Shown here: positions 44,107 to 52,944 of the stretch, piece by piece
How the letters are laid out: every line of letters begins with the position of its first letter
Position numbering within the stretch: the stretch's first letter is position 1
Assembly: GCF_003711805.1 (NCBI RefSeq)
Contig: NZ_QXCP01000003.1
Span: 62,001-126,000, forward strand
Source: Brachybacterium sp. EE-P12
GTDB taxonomy: Bacteria; Actinomycetota; Actinomycetes; Actinomycetales; Dermabacteraceae
Length of the DNA: 64,000 bases
Reading direction: 5' to 3'
The notes under the pieces: model-generated
What the model saw: only the letters and a program-made list of their open reading frames with translations
Databases searched by the model: none
Told to the model about the DNA's origin: nothing
Made by a program: the position numbers and the translations under genes

Positions 44107-46025
44107 TGGCCGTCGGCACCTCCCGCACCGGACGGAAGCAGGGCGGGGCACGGCTGCGGACCCCCGCGCCCCCGGCCCCCCGCCGGTCCGCCAAGCGCAC
44201 CAAGGACACGCTGGACGCCTCCGCGTTGCGCCGCACACTCCACGTCGTGCGCCCCCACCTGCCCCGCCACGCGGGGCTCGTCGTCCTGGGACTCCTCGCC
44301 CTGCTGGCCGACGTGGTCTTCCGCGTGCTCGAGCCGTGGCCGATGAAGTTCGCGATCGACGCGGTCAGCGCCGCGCTCGGTGCCTCCCTGCCCGAGGCGA
44401 CCCCGCTGGGCCTGGACGTCACCGGCACCGTGATCGCCTGCGCGATCGCGCTGGTGATCCTCGTCGGCGGCCGCGCCGGGGCGAACTACCTCTCCACCGT
44501 CTCCTTCGCCCTCGTCGGCGCGCGGGTCGCGACCGAGCTGCGCACGCGCGTGTTCGACCACGTGCAGTCCCTGTCGCTGCGCTACCACCAGCGCGCCTCG
44601 ATCGGCGACACCTCCCAGCGGCTCGTCGGCGACATGGGACGCCTGCAGGACGTGGCCGTCACCGCCGGCCTGCCGCTGATCGGGAACGTCATCACCCTGG
44701 CCGTGCTGATGGTCGTGATGACCATCCTTCAGCCCTCCCTCGCCGGGATCGTGCTGGTCGCGGCGCTCGGCTACCTGCTGCTCTCGCGCACCAGCTCGCC
44801 CGCGATCGTGAAGGCCTCCCGCAGCACCCGCAAGGGGGAGGGGGCGCTCGTGGGCTCCGCCGCCGAGGCGCTCGGCGCGATCCGGGTGGTCCAGTCCTAC
44901 GGCCTCGAGGGCACCGTCGCCGGGGAGTTCGCCGGCGGGAACGAGCGGGCGATGAAGGCCGGGGTGCGGGCCAAGCGTCTCGCCGCCGGGCTCGAGCGCT
45001 CCACGGACCTCGTCGTCGGCATCGCCCAGGCCGCGGTGCTGCTCTCCGGGGCGCTGCAGGTGCTGCGCGGCAGCATGACCCCCGGCGACCTGGTCCTGTT
45101 CGTCATGTACCTCAAGATCGCGATGAAGCCCCTGCGCGACATGGCCAAGTACACCGGCCGCATCGCCCGCGCGAGCGCCTCGGGGGAGCGGATCGCGGAC
45201 CTCCTGGACGAGGAGGTCGAGATCCAGGACCCGCCGGCCCCGGAGCCGATGCCCCGCTGCGACGGCACCATCGACCTGCGCGGGCTCACCGCGCGCGACG
45301 GCCACGGACGCCCCCTGTTCCGGGGCCTGGACCTGCACGTCCCCGCCGGCCAGCAGCTCGGGATCCTCGGCCCCTCCGGCGGCGGGAAGTCGACCCTCGT
45401 CTCCTACCTGCTGCGCCTGGCCGAGCCCGACGCCGGGGCGCTGCGCGTGGGCGGGCACGACGTGCGCCGGGTGCGGCTCGCGGACTTGCGCCGCCACGTC
45501 GCGATCCTGCCCCAGGAGTCGGTGCTGTTCACGGTCTCGGTGCGCGAGAACATCCGCTACGGCCGCCAGGACGCGACCGACGCCGAGGTGGTCGAGGCCG
45601 CTCGCCGCGCCGGCGCCCACGAGTTCGTCTCCGCCCTGCCCGACGGGTACGACACCGTGCTCGGCAACCGCGGCGACACCCTCTCGGGCGGACAGCGCCA
45701 GCGCCTCGCCATCGCCCGCGCCATCATCCGCCGCTCCGCCGTGGTGGTGCTCGACGAGGCCACCACCGGCCTCGACCCCGCCTCGAAGGCGCAGGTCAAC
45801 GAGTCGGTGAGGGAGCTGTCCCGGGACCGCACCACGATCTCGATCACCCACGACGCGACGGTCGTGGCCGGGTTGGACCGGGTGCTGTGGCTCGAGGACG
45901 GCGAGATCCTCGAGGACGGCACCCCGCAGCAGCTCGCCGCCGATCCCGATTCCCGCTACAGCCGCTGGATGCTCGAGCACCGTCTCGAGGACGACCTCGC
46001 GACGACGACGGAGGAGAGCCGATGA
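44106..46025 (+). CDS. ABC exporter, fused membrane and ATPase domains
   Basis: A 639-aa half-transporter of the MsbA/lipid-exporter type. The basic N-terminus (about 40 residues) precedes six helices (about residues 60-330), with LSLRYHQRASIGDTSQRLVGD at about 155-175 as the coupling region. The ATPase domain has Walker A GPSGGGKST at about 423-431, the signature LSGGQRQRLAIARA at about 528-541 and Walker B AVVVLDEAT near 549. It should act as a homodimer and export the product of the neighbouring glycosyltransferases. GTG at 44103 is an alternative start. Coupled at both ends by overlaps. Confidence 0.92.
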   Translation: MAVGTSRTGRKQGGARLRTPAPPAPRRSAKRTKDTLDASALRRTLHVVRPHLPRHAGLVVLGLLALLADVVFRVLEPWPMKFAIDAVSAALGASLPEATPLGLDVTGTVIACAIALVILVGGRAGANYLSTVSFALVGARVATELRTRVFDHVQSLSLRYHQRASIGDTSQRLVGDMGRLQDVAVTAGLPLIGNVITLAVLMVVMTILQPSLAGIVLVAALGYLLLSRTSSPAIVKASRSTRKGEGALVGSAAEALGAIRVVQSYGLEGTVAGEFAGGNERAMKAGVRAKRLAAGLERSTDLVVGIAQAAVLLSGALQVLRGSMTPGDLVLFVMYLKIAMKPLRDMAKYTGRIARASASGERIADLLDEEVEIQDPPAPEPMPRCDGTIDLRGLTARDGHGRPLFRGLDLHVPAGQQLGILGPSGGGKSTLVSYLLRLAEPDAGALRVGGHDVRRVRLADLRRHVAILPQESVLFTVSVRENIRYGRQDATDAEVVEAARRAGAHEFVSALPDGYDTVLGNRGDTLSGGQRQRLAIARAIIRRSAVVVLDEATTGLDPASKAQVNESVRELSRDRTTISITHDATVVAGLDRVLWLEDGEILEDGTPQQLAADPDSRYSRWMLEHRLEDDLATTTEESR

Positions 46026-48487
46026 TCGCCCCCGCTCACCGGGCCGCTGCTCGCCGGGCAGGTGCCGACCGGGCCGGCGCCGACGGGCACGGCGCCGACG
46101 GGGACGGCGCGACCGATCTCGTCGGCCGGCTCTCCGCGTACTCGGCCCTGCCCGGCGCCGAGCGGCTCCTGGAGGCGGAGTCGCTCTCGGCGCTGCACGG
46201 GCGCGGGATCGTCCCGCGGCGACTGCGGGTCAAGCCCGGCGCGAGCGTGCTCGTCGGACACTGCGGGGTGCGCGAGGACGTGGCCGACGTCCCGGACGGG
46301 GAAGGGATCGCCGTGGCCGGCTGGACGCTGCTGACCGCCTCCCGCGACAAGCGCGACGGAGTGCTGCGGCGCGCCGCCCGCTCCGGCGCGCCCGTCCACG
46401 AGCACCTCGCGGCGGCAGGGACGTTCCTGCTCAGCGGCGGTCTCGAGGCAGATCCCCGGATCGGCCGCTCCGTGCATCGGCTCCTGCGCCGCGAGGGCGG
46501 GGTCGGGGGCGCGGACCTGCAGGTCCTGTCCTACAACCCCGTCCGGCACGCCGTGATCGTGCTGCCCGGGGGCGGGGACGTGCTGCGCGTCGCGGCCCGC
46601 CCGCTGGACCGGCTGCTGCACCTCGCGCAGCAGTGGCGGGAGCTGGGCGTGCCGACGCTCCCGCTGCATCCCACCCGCGACCGGTCCGTGGTGCGCTGCG
46701 CGCACTGGGGTGCAGGGGACCTCTCCTCCCGAGCGCCGAGCGCCGGAGAGCCGACCCCTGCCTCCTCCGGCACCGCCGCCGCGGCGGCGGGAGCGACCGG
46801 TGCGGCGATCGCACGGCTGCACGCCGCGCCCGCCGACGGGTCCCTGCCGACGGCGCGGCTCGGCCCGCGCCTGCCCGCCACCCTGGCCGAGCTCGAGGCC
46901 CTGCTCCCGCACCGCGCGCTCGCCATCGCACAGCTCGCCGGCGAACTCGCCGCGCGGCTGCCCGAGCGGCCCGCGACCGGCCTGCTCCACGGCGACCTCA
47001 GCCCGGACCAGGTGCTCGTGGATTCTCCCGGCGGTGAGCCCCGGATCCGCATCATCGACCTGGACCGCTCCGGCACCGGGCCGCTCGGCGCCGACCTCGG
47101 CAGCTGGCTCGCCGCCTGCCTGACCGGCCGGGACGAGCACGTCGGCGCCGCGCTCCTCGAGGGCTACGTCGCCGGTGGCGGCGACCTCCCGGCGCGGGAC
47201 GAGCTCGCCGCCTGGACCGCCCGCGCGCTCCTCGCCACGGCCCTGGACCCCGTGCGCCGCTTCCTCCCCCGCGCCGGGGAGGCGGTCGAGGAGCGGCTCG
47301 ACCTCGCCGCCGCCGTGCTCGCCGACCCCGCGCTGCTGCCCGCGCCCGGCGGGGCCGGTCCCGTGCCCGTGCCCATGACCTCGCGCGATGCGGTGCCCGC
47401 CGGCCCGACGTCCGTGCCCGGCCCGCCGATGTCGGCAGATATCCCCGCTCTCGTCCACGACGGGGCGGAGACCTGGCACGTCGAGCGGGCCTGGCCGGAC
47501 GACGGCCGCGGTCGCCCGCTCGAGCTGCGCGGTCCGGGGGCGGAGGGCGAGGCGCTGCGCGGAGCCCGGATGGACGCCCTGACCGGGCAGGTCACCCTCC
47601 ACGCGCCCGGAGAGGACCCGCGCCTGCCCGGCCTCGCCCGCACCCTCGCCGCCCACCCGGGAGCCTGGATCGTCTCCCTGCGTCCCGGCAAGCGCGCAGT
47701 CGTGCGGATCGACGAGGGAGGTCGCCCGGTGCGCTTCGTGAAGATCGTGCGCCCCGGCCGTGCCTCGCGCCTCCTGGACGCGATCGAGCGCGCGCACGCC
47801 TTCGACGGCCCCTTCCGCACCCCGGAGGTGCTCGCGGCCGACGGGGACACGGTCACCTTCGCGGCCCTCGCCGGCACCACCCTGCACGAGCCGCTCCCTC
47901 TCCGCGACGGCACCTGGCGCCGCGCCTGGCGCGGCGTGCTCGAGGCCTGGGCAGACTCCTGTGCACGTGCGGGTGCGGCTCCGCCCGACGCGCCCGTCCA
48001 CGGGCCCGAGGCCGAGGCGGAGGTGCTGCGCCAGTGGCGGGACCGTGCCGCGGACGTCGACCCCGGCGGCGCCGAGGGCCGTGAGCGCGCCGTCGAGGAG
48101 GCTCTGCGCTCCCTCGCCTCGGTGCCCGCTCCGGACCACCCCGCTCTCCTGCACCGCGACCTGCACGACAAGCAGATCCTCCACCTGACGGGGGAGCGGC
48201 CCGGTCTGCTCGACGTGGACACCGCATGCTGGGGCGACGCCGCACTCGACCTCGGGAACCTCCGCGCCCACGCCCGCTGGCGCGAGCTGCAGAAGCTGTG
48301 GAGCGCCGATCACGCCGCCGAGCTGCGTGCCCTGATCGACGAGACCGCCCGCAGCTCGAGCATCTCGCCGGATGCTCTCGCCGCCTACGAGAGCAGCACG
48401 CTGGCCCGTCTGACCTGCGTCTACGCGCTCAGGCCGCGCTGGCGGGCCAGTGCGCGCGCCCTGACTGTCGAGGGCGTGGCCGGGTAG
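46022..48487 (+). CDS. Tandem-domain phosphotransferase (two APH-like kinase domains)
   Basis: An 821-aa protein with two aminoglycoside-phosphotransferase-like kinase domains. Domain 1 (about residues 50-440) has the catalytic loop LLHGDLSPDQVLVD at about 321-334 and the Mg2+ motif IIDLDRSGTG at about 345-354. Domain 2 (about 480-815) has LLHRDLHDKQILHL at about 710-723 and LLDVDTACWGDAALDLGN near 730-747. Both keep the catalytic Asp (HGD/HRD) and the metal Asp (LD or DVD), so both could be active. A Pro/Ala/Val linker of about 40 residues joins them. It overlaps the ABC exporter by ATGA, so it is part of the same system. It may phosphorylate the exported sugar compound (inference). True antibiotic-kinase function is unlikely given the context. 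Confidence 0.85.
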   Translation: MIAPAHRAAARRAGADRAGADGHGADGDGATDLVGRLSAYSALPGAERLLEAESLSALHGRGIVPRRLRVKPGASVLVGHCGVREDVADVPDGEGIAVAGWTLLTASRDKRDGVLRRAARSGAPVHEHLAAAGTFLLSGGLEADPRIGRSVHRLLRREGGVGGADLQVLSYNPVRHAVIVLPGGGDVLRVAARPLDRLLHLAQQWRELGVPTLPLHPTRDRSVVRCAHWGAGDLSSRAPSAGEPTPASSGTAAAAAGATGAAIARLHAAPADGSLPTARLGPRLPATLAELEALLPHRALAIAQLAGELAARLPERPATGLLHGDLSPDQVLVDSPGGEPRIRIIDLDRSGTGPLGADLGSWLAACLTGRDEHVGAALLEGYVAGGGDLPARDELAAWTARALLATALDPVRRFLPRAGEAVEERLDLAAAVLADPALLPAPGGAGPVPVPMTSRDAVPAGPTSVPGPPMSADIPALVHDGAETWHVERAWPDDGRGRPLELRGPGAEGEALRGARMDALTGQVTLHAPGEDPRLPGLARTLAAHPGAWIVSLRPGKRAVVRIDEGGRPVRFVKIVRPGRASRLLDAIERAHAFDGPFRTPEVLAADGDTVTFAALAGTTLHEPLPLRDGTWRRAWRGVLEAWADSCARAGAAPPDAPVHGPEAEAEVLRQWRDRAADVDPGGAEGRERAVEEALRSLASVPAPDHPALLHRDLHDKQILHLTGERPGLLDVDTACWGDAALDLGNLRAHARWRELQKLWSADHAAELRALIDETARSSSISPDALAAYESSTLARLTCVYALRPRWRASARALTVEGVAG

Positions 48488-48553
48488 TCGGGGGCGTGGC
48501 CGGCACGGCGGAGCGCGATCCGGCGGGCGGGGCATGGTCAGGTACTGGCTCAG

Positions 48554-48591
48554 GGCGTCCCAGTACGCCTATATAGGCGTACGGGGACGCC
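48554..48591. repeat. 38-bp palindrome between convergent genes
   Basis: A perfect 20-bp core GTACGCCTATATAGGCGTAC (48563-48582) is extended by GGCGTCCC (48554-48561) and GGGACGCC (48584-48591), with one mismatch. The CTATATAG centre is the most AT-rich spot nearby. It lies 67 bp after the kinase stop and 95 bp from the convergent YhgE-like stop, so it may terminate both. Confidence 0.8.
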
Positions 48592-48686
48592 AGCCGCCAG
48601 CAGCTGACCACACCCCAGAGCAGCCCGGCAGATCGGAGGAGCCCGGCAGAGCAGCGGCGGGGTCCAGCGGCGAGGGAGCCCGGGGC

Positions 48687-51600
48687 TCAGGCGTGCGAGG
48701 CGGCCGTCTCGGCCTCGGCCCCGCCGGGCTCGGCCGCGTCCTCCGCAGCGAGCTCGCGCTGTGTCCGTCGTCGGCCGACGATCGCGCCCAGCAGGCCCAG
48801 CACCACTCCGAGGACGAGCCAGCCCACCAGCCAGGTGATGTCCCCGGCCGGGTCGATCCAGCCGCCGCCGATCGCGCCGCGGAAGGCGTCGACCGCATGG
48901 GTCATCGGCAGGTACGGGTGGAGCATCTGGAAGAAGCCCGGCAGGGTCGCGACCGGATAGGTGCCGCCCGCCCCGGAGATCTGCAGCGCGATCAGCACCA
49001 GTGCGACGAACTTCCCGACCGGACCGAACAGGGCGCCGAATCCGTGGTTCAGGGCGACGAACACCAGCGAGGTCAGCCCCGCGAGGCCGAGCAGCAGCGG
49101 CAGGTCCTCCACGGTGATGCCGATCAGCCAGTGCAGCGCCCCGACGGCGATCAGGGTCTGGACGAGGCCCAGCAGGAGCGCCGGGACGAGCCCGCCGGCC
49201 AGCAGCCGCACCGGCCCCGCTCCGCGCGCCATCGCCTCGGCGGAGAACGGCGGCATCATCAGGAAGATCGCCATGCCGCCGACCCACAGGCTGATCGCCA
49301 GGAACAGCGGGGCGAGGCCCTCGCCGAAGCGGCCCAGGTCGTGCTCCCGCTCGAAGCTCATCTGCACCGGGTCCGAGGCGGTCGCGGCGAGCTCGCTGCT
49401 CTCCTCGTCGGTGTAGGAGGGGACGTCGTCCTTCGAGTCGGAGAGACCGTCGGCGAGCTCGGTCGAGCCGTCGTCGAGCTCACCGGCGCCGTCGTCCAGC
49501 TCGGTCGCGCCGTCATCGAGCTGCGTCGCGCCGTCGTCCACCTGGCGGGCGCCGTCGGCGAGCTCCGCCGAGCCGTCCGCGAGGGTGCCGGAGCCGTCGG
49601 CGAGCTGCTGCGCCCCGTCGCGGGCGTCGCCCGTCCCGTCGGCCAGCGTCCCGGCGCCGTCCCGGAGGGTGCCGGTGCCGTCGGCGAGCTGCTGGGCGCC
49701 GTCGCGTGCCGAGCCCACGCCGTCGGTGTACTGGGTGACGCCGGAGGCGAGATCCTGGGCGCCGTCGCGGGCGGTGCCCGTCGCCGCGGCGAGCTGGTCC
49801 GCGCCGGAGGCGACCTCGCGGGCGCCGGCGTTCAGGCGGTGGATGTCCTTCGCGCCCTGGTCCAGAGTGCGGTACGCCTCGGGCAGCGCGAGCGCGGCGG
49901 TGCGGGCCTGGTCGGCGAGGTCCTCGGCGAGGTCGGAGGCGCTCTGGCCGGGCTCCGCCGACGGGACGGCGGAGGCGAGGTCGTCCCGCGCCGTGCCGAG
50001 GTCCGTGTGCAGGGTCGAGGCGTCCTCGGCGAGGGTCGAGGTGGTGCTCTCGAGAGCCGAGGCGCCTTCGGCGAGGGCCGAGGTGGTGGTGGAGAGGGTC
50101 TCGAAGTACTCCTCCATGTCGGCGGCGGCGCCGGTCATGCCCTCGGCGGTGCCGGCCACGTCGGCGGAGGTGCCCGCGGCGTCCTGGGCCAGGCGGTCGG
50201 CCTCGGCCGCGTCCGTGGAGGCGGTCCCGGCGTCGGTGGAGGCGGTCGCGGCGTCAGCGGAGGCGGTCGCCGCGTCGTCCCGTGCCTGCGCGGCGTCGTC
50301 GGACAGCCCTGCCAGCTCCTCGCAGAACGCCTCGTCCGCGCCCGAGTCCGCGCAGCGTCCGGCGAGGTCCTCGGCGCTCTCGGCGACCGCGCCGGTCTCC
50401 TCGGCGACGGTGGCGGCCGAGCCCTCCGAGGTCGCCGCGGACTCCGTCGAGGCCTCGGCGGACGTCGCGGACGCAGAGGCCGCCTCGGCCGCATCCTGCA
50501 CGGCCGTCTCGAGCGTCTCGACGTCCTCGGCGATCGAGTCGGCGCCCTCGCGGAGGGTGCGCGCGTCCTCGGCGCGGTCGCCCGTGGCCTCGTCCAGGCC
50601 CCGGGCGGTCTCCGCGAGCTCGCCGGCCCTCTCGTCGAGGGTCTCGGTGGTGGTGGCGATGGTGTCGGCGGCGTCGACCGGGGCGTCCAGCAGCTCCGGC
50701 ATCCCGTCGATCGCGCTCTCGAGATCGTCGATCGCGGTGACCAGGTCCTCGCTCGTGGCCTGGACGCTCTCCTCGGTCACGCCCAGCTCGCGGGCGCGCT
50801 CGGCGGCCCCGGCGACGGTCTCGTCCAGCTGCTCGGTGCCGTCGGCGACCTGTCCCGCGCCGCCGGCGAGCTCGCTCGCCCCGGTGGCGAGCTGCTCGGC
50901 GCCGCCGGCGAGCTCGTTCGCGCCGCTGCGCAGCGGCCGCCCCTTCTCGTCGAGGGTCACCAGGCCGCCGGAGAGCTCCTGAGCGCCTGAATCGAGCGTC
51001 GCGACGCCATCGCGCAGGGTGACCGCGCCGTCGGTGAGCTGGTCCAGCCCGACCACGAGATCGAGGCTGCCGGAGTGCAGGTCGACCGCACCCCCGGCGA
51101 GCTCGGTGGACCCGTCCACGAGCTGGCCGGTGCCGTCCGTGAGCTCGCCCGTTCCGTCGACCAGCTCGCCCGTGCCGTCGTGGAGGTCGCCCGCCCCGTC
51201 GGAGAGCTCGGCGGCGCCGTCGGCCGCGTCCACGATCCCGTCGTGGATCGTCGTGAAGCCGACGTAGATCTGGTCGAGGTACTCCTCGAGGACCGAGGCG
51301 CGCAGCGCGTCGGTGAGCGCGGTGCCGACGGACTTGGTGAAGTTGCCGCCGACGTAGTTCACCGAGTCGTTCGTGGTCACGGTGATCATCGCGGGGGCCG
51401 CCTCCATCGCATCGCCCCCGAGCGAGGCGACGTTCTCGGAGAAGTCCGAGGGGATGGCGACGGTGGCCCCGTAGGTGCCGTCGGCGAGGCCGCGCTGCGC
51501 CTCGCCGGGGGAGACCTCCACGAAGCGGTAGAGGTTCTCCTGGTCCTTCTCCAGCAGGGTGTCCGTGAACTCCGCGCCCACGTCGAGGTGGGAGACCTCG

Positions 51601-51929
51601 CCGTCCGGGCTCTCCGCGTCCGCGCCCGTGTCCTCGTTCACCACGGCCGCGGTGATCTGGTTCAGATTGTTGCTCGGATCGATGAACGACCAGGTCATGT
51701 TGCCCGAGTAGACGAGCGGCACGAGTGCGAGGCCGGCGACGAACAGCGCGGCGATCGGCTTCTTCCACTCCCCGGGCAGGAGAGCGACGGCGCCGCGCCC
51801 GGCGGCGGCGGTGCCGCGTCCGACAGCGGCGGCACCGCGCCCGACGGCGGCACCGGCGTTGCGGAGGGCGGACAGGACGGTGCTGAGCGCGGTCGAGAGT
51901 GCGGTGAGGAGAGCACGGAGGAATCGCAT
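48687..51929 (-). CDS. YhgE/Pip-family membrane protein with long heptad repeats
   Basis: A 1080-aa protein of the YhgE/Pip type. One N-terminal helix (PIAALFVAGLALVPLVYSGNM, about residues 48-68) is followed by a large extracellular domain and about five C-terminal helices (from about residue 870), the ABC-2-like export end. The middle contains two blocks of perfect seven-residue xxDGxxx repeats: about 12 units at about 225-310 and about 14 units at about 720-820, with helical Ala/Glu-rich spans between. Homologues include the phage receptor Pip and the EsaA-type proteins of type VII secretion, but no ESX genes are nearby. The start is the ATG at 51929. A TetR-type operator lies directly upstream. 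Confidence 0.88.
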   Translation of the reverse strand: MRFLRALLTALSTALSTVLSALRNAGAAVGRGAAAVGRGTAAAGRGAVALLPGEWKKPIAALFVAGLALVPLVYSGNMTWSFIDPSNNLNQITAAVVNEDTGADAESPDGEVSHLDVGAEFTDTLLEKDQENLYRFVEVSPGEAQRGLADGTYGATVAIPSDFSENVASLGGDAMEAAPAMITVTTNDSVNYVGGNFTKSVGTALTDALRASVLEEYLDQIYVGFTTIHDGIVDAADGAAELSDGAGDLHDGTGELVDGTGELTDGTGQLVDGSTELAGGAVDLHSGSLDLVVGLDQLTDGAVTLRDGVATLDSGAQELSGGLVTLDEKGRPLRSGANELAGGAEQLATGASELAGGAGQVADGTEQLDETVAGAAERARELGVTEESVQATSEDLVTAIDDLESAIDGMPELLDAPVDAADTIATTTETLDERAGELAETARGLDEATGDRAEDARTLREGADSIAEDVETLETAVQDAAEAASASATSAEASTESAATSEGSAATVAEETGAVAESAEDLAGRCADSGADEAFCEELAGLSDDAAQARDDAATASADAATASTDAGTASTDAAEADRLAQDAAGTSADVAGTAEGMTGAAADMEEYFETLSTTTSALAEGASALESTTSTLAEDASTLHTDLGTARDDLASAVPSAEPGQSASDLAEDLADQARTAALALPEAYRTLDQGAKDIHRLNAGAREVASGADQLAAATGTARDGAQDLASGVTQYTDGVGSARDGAQQLADGTGTLRDGAGTLADGTGDARDGAQQLADGSGTLADGSAELADGARQVDDGATQLDDGATELDDGAGELDDGSTELADGLSDSKDDVPSYTDEESSELAATASDPVQMSFEREHDLGRFGEGLAPLFLAISLWVGGMAIFLMMPPFSAEAMARGAGPVRLLAGGLVPALLLGLVQTLIAVGALHWLIGITVEDLPLLLGLAGLTSLVFVALNHGFGALFGPVGKFVALVLIALQISGAGGTYPVATLPGFFQMLHPYLPMTHAVDAFRGAIGGGWIDPAGDITWLVGWLVLGVVLGLLGAIVGRRRTQRELAAEDAAEPGGAEAETAASHA

Positions 51930-51939
51930 CACGCGGCGA

Positions 51940-51957
51940 CGATACACTGGTGTATCG
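51940..51957. promoter_or_regulatory. TetR-type operator at the YhgE-like promoter
   Basis: CGATACAC-TG-GTGTATCG is an 8-bp perfect inverted repeat 10 bp before the YhgE-like start. It includes TATCGT on the minus strand, a likely -10, so binding would block transcription. No TetR gene lies beside it in this window. Confidence 0.75.
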
Positions 51958-52018
51958 AAGCTGGGTACCCCGGGGTCACAAGTGTGGCGGGGGTGACGCC
52001 TGCGCTCCGCGGTCCGGT

Positions 52019-52939
52019 TCAGGAGGGCAGGTCCACCACCCAGGCCCGTCGGCGGAGGCCGGCCGGGTCCCAGCGCGAGAGCACGTCCGCCGCGGTGCGA
52101 CAGCCCGTGAGCCCGAGCGAGTCCCCGATCCGCTCCACCACGTCTGCCGCGCTCTCGCCGCGCGCCAGACGGTCCCTCAGCGTCACCGCCCCGTCGCGCT
52201 TGGCCAGGCGCGCACCGGCCGTGTTCAGCGCCAGCGGGACGTGCGCGTAGGACGGCTCGGCCAGCCCCAGCAGTGCGGCGAGATGGGCCTGTCGTGGAGC
52301 GGAGCTGAGCAGGTCGTCGCCGCGGACCACCTGGTCCACACCCGCCGCCGCGTCGTCGACCACGACGGCGAGGTTGTAGGCGACCACGCCGTCGCCGCGG
52401 CGCAGCACGAGATCGTCGACCGCGCCGATGACCTCCCCGGCCCACAGGTCCTGCACCCGCCAGGAGCCCACCTCGGCCCGCAGGCGCAGCGCCGGCTCGC
52501 GGCGCAGCTGCCGCATCCGCTCGCGTCCCGCCTCGCGCTCGGCGGGGGAGAGGTCGCGGCAGGTGCCGGGATACGCGCCGGGCGGGGCGTGCGGGGCGCT
52601 CGGCGCCTCGAGGATCTCGCGCCGGGTGCAGTAGCACTCGTAGACGAGGCCGCGCTCGCCGAGCGCGGTGATCGCGGCGGCGTGCTCCTCGCCTCGCTCC
52701 GACTGGTGCACGACCTCTCCGTCCCAGTCCAGGCCCAGGGCCGCGAGGTCCTCGAGCTGACGCTCCGCGGCGCCCTCCTGGACCCGGTCCAGGTCCTCGA
52801 TGCGCAGATGGAAGGCGCGCCCGGTGCGCCGAGCGAGGGCCCAGGCGAGCAGCGCGGTGCGGAGGTTCCCCAGGTGCAGGTCGCCGCTCGGGGACGGGGC
52901 GTAGCGGCCCGCTCCGGGGTCGGGCGTGGCAGCGGGCAT
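52019..52939 (-). CDS. gluQ: Glutamyl-Q tRNA(Asp) synthetase
   Basis: A 306-aa truncated GluRS paralogue that places glutamate on queuosine of tRNA(Asp). It has GRYAPSPSGDLHLGNLRTALLAW at about residues 11-33 (HIGH-type motif), CYCTRREI near 100 and YPGTCRDL near 123 (zinc ligands), and LAKRDGAVTL near 243 (KMSKS-type). It lacks the anticodon-binding domain, normal for this family (about 300 aa). TAGACT sits exactly 6 nt before the ATG, within the end of the upstream acetyltransferase gene, so it may have its own leaderless promoter. Confidence 0.93.
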   Translation of the reverse strand: MPAATPDPGAGRYAPSPSGDLHLGNLRTALLAWALARRTGRAFHLRIEDLDRVQEGAAERQLEDLAALGLDWDGEVVHQSERGEEHAAAITALGERGLVYECYCTRREILEAPSAPHAPPGAYPGTCRDLSPAEREAGRERMRQLRREPALRLRAEVGSWRVQDLWAGEVIGAVDDLVLRRGDGVVAYNLAVVVDDAAAGVDQVVRGDDLLSSAPRQAHLAALLGLAEPSYAHVPLALNTAGARLAKRDGAVTLRDRLARGESAADVVERIGDSLGLTGCRTAADVLSRWDPAGLRRRAWVVDLPS

Positions 52940-52944
52940 GGGCG

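Noticed and set aside
46022-48487. Aminoglycoside resistance gene
   Set aside because: Only the general APH fold motifs are present; operon context with glycosyltransferases and exporter points to a metabolic kinase.
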